From: Aquitalea magnusonii
Lineage (GTDB): Bacteria; Pseudomonadota; Gammaproteobacteria; Burkholderiales; Chromobacteriaceae
Direction: 5' to 3'
Assembly: GCF_003202035.1 (NCBI RefSeq)
Contig: NZ_QJKC01000003.1
Location: 248,001 to 312,000 of the forward strand
DNA length: 64,000 nt
The position numbers were made by a program, and so were the translations under genes. Numbering within the stretch: position 1 is the stretch's first letter; each line of letters begins with the position of its first letter. Positions 56,467 to 64,000 of this stretch are shown here, in pieces. The notes under the pieces are model-generated. The model saw only the letters and a list, made by a program, of their open reading frames with translations. It had not been told where the DNA came from and searched no databases.

Positions 56467-57930
56467 ATGTCCAGTACCGCTTTGCTGCCGCTGTATATCA
56501 ATGGGAAATTTGTCGAGGGCACTGCCCGGTTCGACAATATCAGTCCGGTCAATGGCCAGCTGATCTGTCAGGTGTCCGAGGCCAGTGCCGAGCAGGTCGC
56601 CGCCGCCGCTCAGGCGGCCGAGGCCGCGCTGCATGGCGAATGGGGCCGCCTGAGCCAGCCCGCGCGTTCTGCCTTGCTGCACAAGGTGGCCGATGGCATC
56701 GAGGCGCGCTTTGAGGAATTTGTCGCCGCCGAAGTGGCCGACACCGGCCGCCCGGTCCATCTGGCGCGCACGCTGGATGTGCCGCGTGCCATTGCCAACT
56801 TCCGCACCTTTGCCGACCTGGCAGCCACCGCGGTGAGTGAAAGCTGCGAAACCCCGCAGGCCGATGGCGGCGTGCTGTTCAACTACACCGTGCGCAAGCC
56901 GCTGGGCGTGGTGGCGGTGATTTCGCCATGGAACCTGCCGCTGCTGCTGCTGACCTGGAAGCTGGGTCCGGCGCTGGCCATGGGCAATACCGTGGTGTGC
57001 AAGCCCTCGGAAGAAACCCCGTCCTCCGCCACCCTGCTGGCACGGGTGATGGACGAGGTGGGCATTCCCCCCGGCGTCTTCAATCTGGTGCACGGTTTCG
57101 GGCCGGGCTCGGCCGGTGAATACCTCACCCGCCAGCCGCAGATCAGCGCCGTGTCCTTTACCGGCGAATCACGCACCGGCAGCGCCATCATGAAGGCGGT
57201 GGCCGATGGCGTGAAAGAGGTGTCGTTCGAGCTGGGTGGCAAGAACGCCGCCGTGGTGTTTGCCGATGCCGATTTCGATGCCGCCGTGGCCGGCGTGGCA
57301 CGTTCGTCCTTCTTCAATACCGGGCAGGTGTGCCTGTGCTCGGAACGGGTGTATGTGGAACGGCCGATTTTCGACCGCTTCGTGGCGGCGCTGAAACAGC
57401 GTGCCGAAGCCTTGCAGATCGGTTATCCGCAAGAGGAAAACGTCGATCTGGGGCCGCTGGTCTCGCACAAGCACCGGGAAAAGGTGCTGTCCTACTTTGC
57501 CCTGGCGCGCGAGGAAGGCGCACGGGTGGTGACCGGCGGCGAGGTGCCGCACTTTGGCGATGCGCGCGACCAGGGGGCTTATGTGCGCCCCACCATCTGG
57601 ACCGGCCTGTCCGATAACGCCCGCTGCGTGCGCGAAGAAGTCTTCGGCCCGGTCTGCCATATCGCGCCGTTTGACCACGAGGACGAAGTGCTGCAACGGG
57701 TCAATGACAGCCCCTATGGCCTGGCCTGCGCGCTGTGGACCACCCGGCTGGACCGTGCGCACCGGCTGGCCCGGCGCATCCATACCGGCATCGTGTGGGT
57801 GAACACCTGGTATGCCCGTGATCTGCGCACGCCGTTTGGCGGCAGCAAACTGTCCGGCATGGGACGCGAAGGCGGACGCTACTCGCTGGACTTCTACTCC
57901 GACATCAGCAACGTCTGCATCAAGCTGTAA
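56467..57930 (+). CDS. nbaE: 2-aminomuconate-6-semialdehyde dehydrogenase
   Basis: 487 residues of the NAD+-dependent aldehyde dehydrogenase superfamily: VISPWNLPLLLLTWKLGPAL, FTGESRTGSAIM, the general base in VSFELGGKNAAVVF (Glu) and the nucleophile in FFNTGQVCLCSERV (Cys). The 5-hydroxymuconic-semialdehyde-dehydrogenase-like ending TPFGGSKLSGMGREGG fits the AMNC/NbaE group. Oxidises the decarboxylated semialdehyde to 2-aminomuconate. GGAG precedes ATG 56467. Confidence 0.92.
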   Translation: MSSTALLPLYINGKFVEGTARFDNISPVNGQLICQVSEASAEQVAAAAQAAEAALHGEWGRLSQPARSALLHKVADGIEARFEEFVAAEVADTGRPVHLARTLDVPRAIANFRTFADLAATAVSESCETPQADGGVLFNYTVRKPLGVVAVISPWNLPLLLLTWKLGPALAMGNTVVCKPSEETPSSATLLARVMDEVGIPPGVFNLVHGFGPGSAGEYLTRQPQISAVSFTGESRTGSAIMKAVADGVKEVSFELGGKNAAVVFADADFDAAVAGVARSSFFNTGQVCLCSERVYVERPIFDRFVAALKQRAEALQIGYPQEENVDLGPLVSHKHREKVLSYFALAREEGARVVTGGEVPHFGDARDQGAYVRPTIWTGLSDNARCVREEVFGPVCHIAPFDHEDEVLQRVNDSPYGLACALWTTRLDRAHRLARRIHTGIVWVNTWYARDLRTPFGGSKLSGMGREGGRYSLDFYSDISNVCIKL

Positions 57931-57946
57931 TCGCCATCCCCATTGC

Positions 57947-57969
57947 ACCGGACGGCGTCGCCGTCCGGT
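57947..57969 (+). repeat. Hairpin between nbaE and the transporter gene
   Basis: ACCGGACGG / CCGTCCGGT, a perfect 9-bp stem with loop CGTCG, ending two bases before the AGGAG of the transporter gene. No T-run, so more likely an mRNA processing or stability element that sets different expression levels. Confidence 0.5.
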
Positions 57970-57983
57970 CAGGAGTTCATGCC

Positions 57984-59342
57984 ATGCCTACCCCCCTGAA
58001 TGTAGAGGCCTTGATCGACGAGGCCGGTTTTAGCCGCTATCAATGGCTGATTCTGTTGCTGTGCTTTCTGGTGATGTTTCTGGATGGCTACGATCTGGCT
58101 GCCGTGGCCTATATCGTGCCTTCGCTGATGGAGCAATGGGGGCTGAGCAAGCCCCAGCTGGGCCAGGCGCTGAGCGCCGCGCTGTTTGGCCTGGCCATCG
58201 GTGCCTTGCTGGCCGGGCCGCTGGCCGACCGGCTGGGACGCAAGCCGGCGCTGCTGTGGTCGGTGCTGCTGTTTGGCCTGGGCAGTCTGGTCACCGCCTG
58301 GGCCGACGGTCTGAACACCCTCACCGTATACCGTTTGCTTACCGGCATCGGCCTGGGTGCCGCCCTGCCCAATACCATTACCCTGCTGTCCGAATACGCC
58401 CCCACCCGGCAACGCGCCATGCTGGTCAGCGCCATGTTGTGCGGCTTCCCGCTGGGTGCCGGTGCCGGCGGCCTGTGTGCCGGCTGGCTGATTCCGCTGT
58501 ATGGCTGGCAATCGCTGATGCTGCTGGGCGGGGCGGTGCCGCTGCTGCTCTGTCTCTTGCTGTGGTGGCGCATGCCGGAATCGGTACGCTATCTGGTGGC
58601 CAGACAGGCCAGCCCGGAAGTCATCCGCCGCATTCTGCTGCGCATTGTCCATAGCCCCGCCTTGTTGCAGGCACAGTCCTTCAGCCTGGGCGAACAGGCG
58701 GCAGGCGCACAAAACAGCAGCAGCCTGCGCGAGGTGCTGAGCCGCCCGCTGGCGGCGGGGACGCTGCTGCTGTGGCTGTGCTGCTTCATGAGCATGCTGG
58801 TCTACTACATGGGGGTGAACTGGATGCCCTTGCTGCTGAAGGAAGCCGGGCTGAGCCTGCAGCAGTTTTCGGTGATCAGTGCGCTGTTTCCCATTGGCGG
58901 CGGCGTGGGTTCGATTGTGGTGGGTTGGGCCATGGGCCGCTGGGAGTCCAATAAAATCCTGGCGGGCACCTATCTGGCCGCCGGCCTGCTGGCCTGGGCG
59001 GTGGGCAATGCCGTCGGCCATGGCGAGCAGAGCTGGCTGTTGGGCAGCCTGGTGTTCTGCATGGGCTTTGCCTCGGGTGGCGGTCAGTCGGCCCTGTCGT
59101 CGATGGCCGCCGGCTTTTACCCCACCCATTGCCGTGCCACCGGCGTGGGCAGCATGCTGGGGGTGGGGCGCTTTGGTGCCATCAGCGGTGTCTTGCTGGG
59201 TGCCGAGCTGCTACGCCAGCACATCGCACCGGGACAGATTTTTACCGCGCTGCTGATCCCGGCTGCCCTGGTCTGCATGGCCCTGTTGCTGAAGTATGTG
59301 CTGTATCAACGCCAGCGGCCGCTGGAAACCCGCACCGTGTAA
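57984..59342 (+). CDS. MFS transporter, aromatic acid:H+ symporter (AAHS) family
   Basis: 452 residues, 12 helices. The N-terminal LLCFLVMFLDGYDLAAVAYI and LADRLGRKPALLWSVLLFGL, and the central LLSEYAPTRQRAMLVS, are AAHS motifs shared with PcaK and BenK. Likely imports anthranilate-like or 3-hydroxyanthranilate-type aromatics for the nba pathway. ATG 57984 (ATG 57979 is out of frame); AGGAG at 57971. Confidence 0.9.
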   Translation: MPTPLNVEALIDEAGFSRYQWLILLLCFLVMFLDGYDLAAVAYIVPSLMEQWGLSKPQLGQALSAALFGLAIGALLAGPLADRLGRKPALLWSVLLFGLGSLVTAWADGLNTLTVYRLLTGIGLGAALPNTITLLSEYAPTRQRAMLVSAMLCGFPLGAGAGGLCAGWLIPLYGWQSLMLLGGAVPLLLCLLLWWRMPESVRYLVARQASPEVIRRILLRIVHSPALLQAQSFSLGEQAAGAQNSSSLREVLSRPLAAGTLLLWLCCFMSMLVYYMGVNWMPLLLKEAGLSLQQFSVISALFPIGGGVGSIVVGWAMGRWESNKILAGTYLAAGLLAWAVGNAVGHGEQSWLLGSLVFCMGFASGGGQSALSSMAAGFYPTHCRATGVGSMLGVGRFGAISGVLLGAELLRQHIAPGQIFTALLIPAALVCMALLLKYVLYQRQRPLETRTV

Positions 59343-59541
59343 AGCCAGCCTGCCTGCCCGCCGGGCTGGCAGGCCCGGCCGATAGCGCCGGCCGGTCCGG
59401 GCAGCAGCAGATACCGGCGACTTCAACCGCCTGATACCGCCGCGGATGGCGCTTGCGGCCTTGGCCCCTTCCCGGCAGACAGGCCGCTGTGCCAGCCCCC
59501 CTGGACCCGCTCACAAGCCCCCCGCTCCTGCCTTGCGCCTC

Positions 59542-59603
59542 CTTGCCCTACTGATTGGTACTGTCTGCGTCGGCGCGCCTTGGCCCGGCTTCTCTGCGCG
59601 GTT
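59542..59603 (+). repeat. Dispersed repeat, copy 2
   Basis: Begins CTTGCCCTACTGATTGGTAC, continues TGTCTGCGTCGGCGCGCC and ends GCGCGGTT. Inverted partner of 33118-33178, about 89 % identical over 62 positions. The pair bracket the catabolic genes between 33.2 and 59.3 kb. Confidence 0.75.
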
Positions 59604-59799
59604 TTGTTAGCCGCGCTTATTGGCTGGGAAATTTCCGAAAAATAGCCAAATCAAACCCCTGCTTCATTCACGATCTTGCTGCCGTATTTACCCCATGTTA
59701 GCGTCAGCTGCACATCATTCAGACCCTTCTCATTCAAATGAACCATTTGACATCAAGCCGATATCCACGATTAGCGCAGGGGGAATAACAAAGCATGGC

Positions 59800-59856
59800 A
59801 CCATTGATATTCAATGGTCTTTTTGAATCAGCCAGCGCGCTTGTTCAATTAACAAG
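59800..59856. promoter_or_regulatory. Two palindromes upstream of marC
   Basis: ACCATTGA-TAT-TCAATGGT (59800-59818), followed by CTTTTTG, and CTTGTT-CAATT-AACAAG (59840-59856). Both are perfect inverted repeats in AT-rich DNA 50-110 bases before the marC start. The first may be a weak terminator; together they look like operators. Confidence 0.4.
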
Positions 59857-59908
59857 GTCAATTATTCCTTTACCTTGAATTCAGCCGTTTTCAGCCAACG
59901 GGACTACC

Positions 59909-60604
59909 ATGAATATTTTCATTAGTGATTTCAATATTGTCCTGCATGCCGCTTTTGTCGGTTTTGTTACCCTGTTTCCGGTGGTCGACCCCTTAGGCAC
60001 GGCATTCATTGTGAATCCCTATTTTCGCCAGTTGCCGGTGGAGCGGCGGCGGGCCGCCATTGCCAAAGTGGCATGGTATTCATTATTGATCGGCTTATTG
60101 GCACTGGCGCTTGGCCGCTGGGTGCTGGTGATATTCGGCTTGTCCATTCCGGTGGTCAAACTGGCTGGCGGCATCATGATCTGCAAAATGGGCTGGGAAT
60201 CACTGAGCAATACCAAAACCACAGACAAACCGGCGGAAAACGCCACCGCCGCCGCAGCCGGGGAGCATATGCCGGCAAATGATGTGGAAAACGACTTGTT
60301 CTACCCGATTTCCTTTCCGCTGACCGTGGGGCCGGGCACGGTGTCGGTGCTGCTCACCCTGAGCGTGCATGGCTACAACGAGAGCACTGTCAATTACGCC
60401 CTCAGTGTCACCGGCCTGGCGCTGGGCATGCTGGGCATGAGCGTGCTGATTTACCTGACCTATCTGAATGCCAGCAATCTGGTGGCCCGCCTGGGTCCTT
60501 CCAGCGAAAACATGATCAACCGCTTCATGTCCTTTCTGGTGTTTGCCGTCGGCCTGCAAATCGCCTGGGGCGGTCTGCACCAGTTGCTCGGCCCCGCTGC
60601 CTGA
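59909..60604 (+). CDS. MarC-family integral membrane protein
   Basis: 231 residues, about six helices in two halves: FVGFVTLFPVVDPLGTAFIV (with the conserved P-x-x-D-P-x-G), and ISFPLTVGPGTVSVLLTLSV in the second half. The loop between them (NTKTTDKPAENATAAAAGEH) is long and Ala-rich. MarC proteins are inner-membrane proteins of uncertain transport function, not proven drug-resistance factors. Followed 70 bases later by the hydrolase gene. Confidence 0.92.
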   Translation: MNIFISDFNIVLHAAFVGFVTLFPVVDPLGTAFIVNPYFRQLPVERRRAAIAKVAWYSLLIGLLALALGRWVLVIFGLSIPVVKLAGGIMICKMGWESLSNTKTTDKPAENATAAAAGEHMPANDVENDLFYPISFPLTVGPGTVSVLLTLSVHGYNESTVNYALSVTGLALGMLGMSVLIYLTYLNASNLVARLGPSSENMINRFMSFLVFAVGLQIAWGGLHQLLGPAA

Positions 60605-61613
60605 CATTCCCGTGGCCGCCCTGTCCCTCAGGGTTGGCCCCGTCCGCTGCTGTCATCCGCCAAGGAGTCCCACCATGTGCACTACCTTCATCATCCGCGA
60701 TCAACATGGCAAGGTTTATCAGGGTCGCACCCTGGAATACGGTGAGGAGCTGGCCTTCTCGCTGGGCTATTACCCGCGTGGCAGCCAATTCGCCAGCCCG
60801 GTGCCCGCCGGCTTTCCGGCCATGCGCTTTGCCAGCCGCCTGCGTTTCCTGTCCATCAGCCTGGACATTGCCGCGGATTACCAGCCGGCGGTGGCAGGGC
60901 TCAACGAGGCCGGACTGACGGTGAACATGAATATGTTTGCCGAAACCGCGCTGCCCAATCCACAGCAGGACAGCCGCCCGCTGATAGCGGTGTCCGGTGT
61001 GGCCAGCTGGCTGCTGGCCAGCTGCGGCAGTTGTGCCGAAGTGCGCCAGCTGGTGGAGCAGAGCCAGTTCTGGGTGGACCCGCTGCCCATGCTGGGCAAT
61101 ACGCCCTCGCCCTTTCATTACGCGGTGTTCGACCGGCATGGCCAGGGGCTGGTGATCGAGTTTGGCCAGGGGCGGGTGCAGCTCTATGACAACCCGGTCG
61201 GCGTCATGACCAATGGCCCGGCGTTTGACTGGCACCTGACCCATCTGGATAACTACGCCTTTGTCTCCAACCTGGGCAAGCGCGAGCAATACTTCGGCAG
61301 CCATCTGGCCCGTACCGAGGATGTCGGCAACGCCATGGCCGGCTTGCCGGCGGATGACACCTCCAGCAGCCGCTTTGTCCGCGCCGCCTACTATGCGCAG
61401 TTCTGCCAGACGCCAGCGCATGCCGACGCGGCGGTGGCCCTGGTGGCCAAGATCACCAACAAGTTTGACCGGCCACGCGGTGCCACCAATCTGCCCGACC
61501 CCGCCCACGCGGGACGGCTGGCAGAGGAATGGACCACCTTCAGCGCCTTGACCGACCTGAGCCGCGGCCTGCTGTACATCCGTCCGGACAATGCGCTCAA
61601 CTATCTGTGCCTG

Positions 61614-63891
<2,278 letters not shown>

Positions 63892-63951
63892 GCGTTGCGG
63901 ACACCAGCCCTGCTACGGCCCTGGCCCTGCCAGCCGCGCTCAGACCACCCT

Positions 63952-63979
63952 GCCGGGCCGCAGCTATTGCCGGCCCGGC
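63952..63979. other. GC-rich hairpin after frmA
   Basis: GCCGGGCC / GGCCCGGC, an 8-bp stem with a 12-base loop, about 60 bases beyond the frmA stop. It lacks a T-run, so a terminator role is uncertain. No gene is seen in 63892-64000. Confidence 0.4.
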
Positions 63980-64000
63980 CTGTTCGGAAGACGAAAATGA

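Larger units (their letters stand above)
59343..59908. other. Intergenic region with dispersed repeat and palindromes
   Basis: 566 bases without a supported gene. The left part is GC-rich with several hairpins after the transporter gene. 59542-59603 is a dispersed repeat copy. From 59620 it is AT-richer and holds two perfect palindromes, 59800-59818 and 59840-59856, before marC. Confidence 0.6.

Noticed and set aside
59620-59826. 68-codon plus-strand frame before marC
   Set aside because: Passes through palindromic regulatory DNA, no convincing start; composition not protein-like.

Overview
The window is about 64 kb of GC-rich (roughly 63-65 %) chromosomal DNA from a betaproteobacterium. The order mnmE-yidC-yidD-rnpA-rpmH / dnaA-dnaN-gyrB, with hemCDXY nearby and split pntA genes, fits the Neisseriales (Chromobacterium / Aquitalea / Vogesella group). 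The genus is inference. The window holds the chromosomal origin neighbourhood: genes left of about 17.5 kb (mnmE to rpmH) run leftward and dnaA-dnaN-gyrB run rightward.

Layout. 0-17 kb: two small membrane or secreted proteins; the haem operon hemC-hemD-hemX-hemY ending in a clear bidirectional terminator; two adjacent META-domain envelope proteins; the transhydrogenase operon pntAa-pntAb-pntB; an orphan periplasmic binding protein; a fatty-acid-hydroxylase-family membrane enzyme; a Cache-type chemoreceptor; then mnmE, yidC, yidD, rnpA and rpmH (44 codons). 17.48-17.83 kb: rpmH-dnaA spacer with one perfect DnaA box, a terminator-like hairpin and a small leader ORF whose stop overlaps the dnaA start. 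17.8-22.9 kb: dnaA, dnaN, gyrB, with a 14-bp tandem repeat and matching inverted repeat between dnaN and gyrB.

22.9-28.2 kb is an accessory island beside gyrB: a ParD/ParE toxin-antitoxin pair, a decayed fragment of a rhuM-like gene, an AT-rich HNH endonuclease gene, a membrane-anchored Mrr-type nuclease with a zinc ribbon, two small unknown ORFs, an intact rhuM-family gene and a cluster of short structured repeats. 28.2-32.9 kb has small unknown proteins, a di-haem cytochrome c peroxidase and a second chemoreceptor.

33.2-59.5 kb is largely catabolic. It starts with an uncharacterised cassette (LysR regulator, MHS-type transporter, class II aldolase-fold enzyme, 2-hydroxyacid dehydrogenase, M20-family amidohydrolase). 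Then come a diguanylate cyclase, a cupin, a PuuB-like amine oxidase, an unusual NTF2-like/AraC fusion regulator, the D-serine pair (LysR + dsdA), an ABC exporter, a Crp/Fnr regulator overlapping an Rnd-like exonuclease, and a complete 3-hydroxyanthranilate meta-cleavage (nba-type) cluster with its divergent LysR regulator and transporter. Together the nba-type enzymes would convert 3-hydroxyanthranilate to pyruvate and acetyl-CoA; a kynurenine-formamidase-like hydrolase at the end suggests a tryptophan/kynurenine link. Two inverted copies of a roughly 62-bp repeat sit at about 33.1 and 59.5 kb, just outside this block.

59.9-64 kb: a MarC-family membrane protein, a choloylglycine-hydrolase-family enzyme overlapping a convergent LysR gene, and glutathione-dependent formaldehyde dehydrogenase.

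No rRNA, tRNA, CRISPR array or intact insertion sequence was recognised. All family assignments were made by eye from motifs and lengths; no database search was run.
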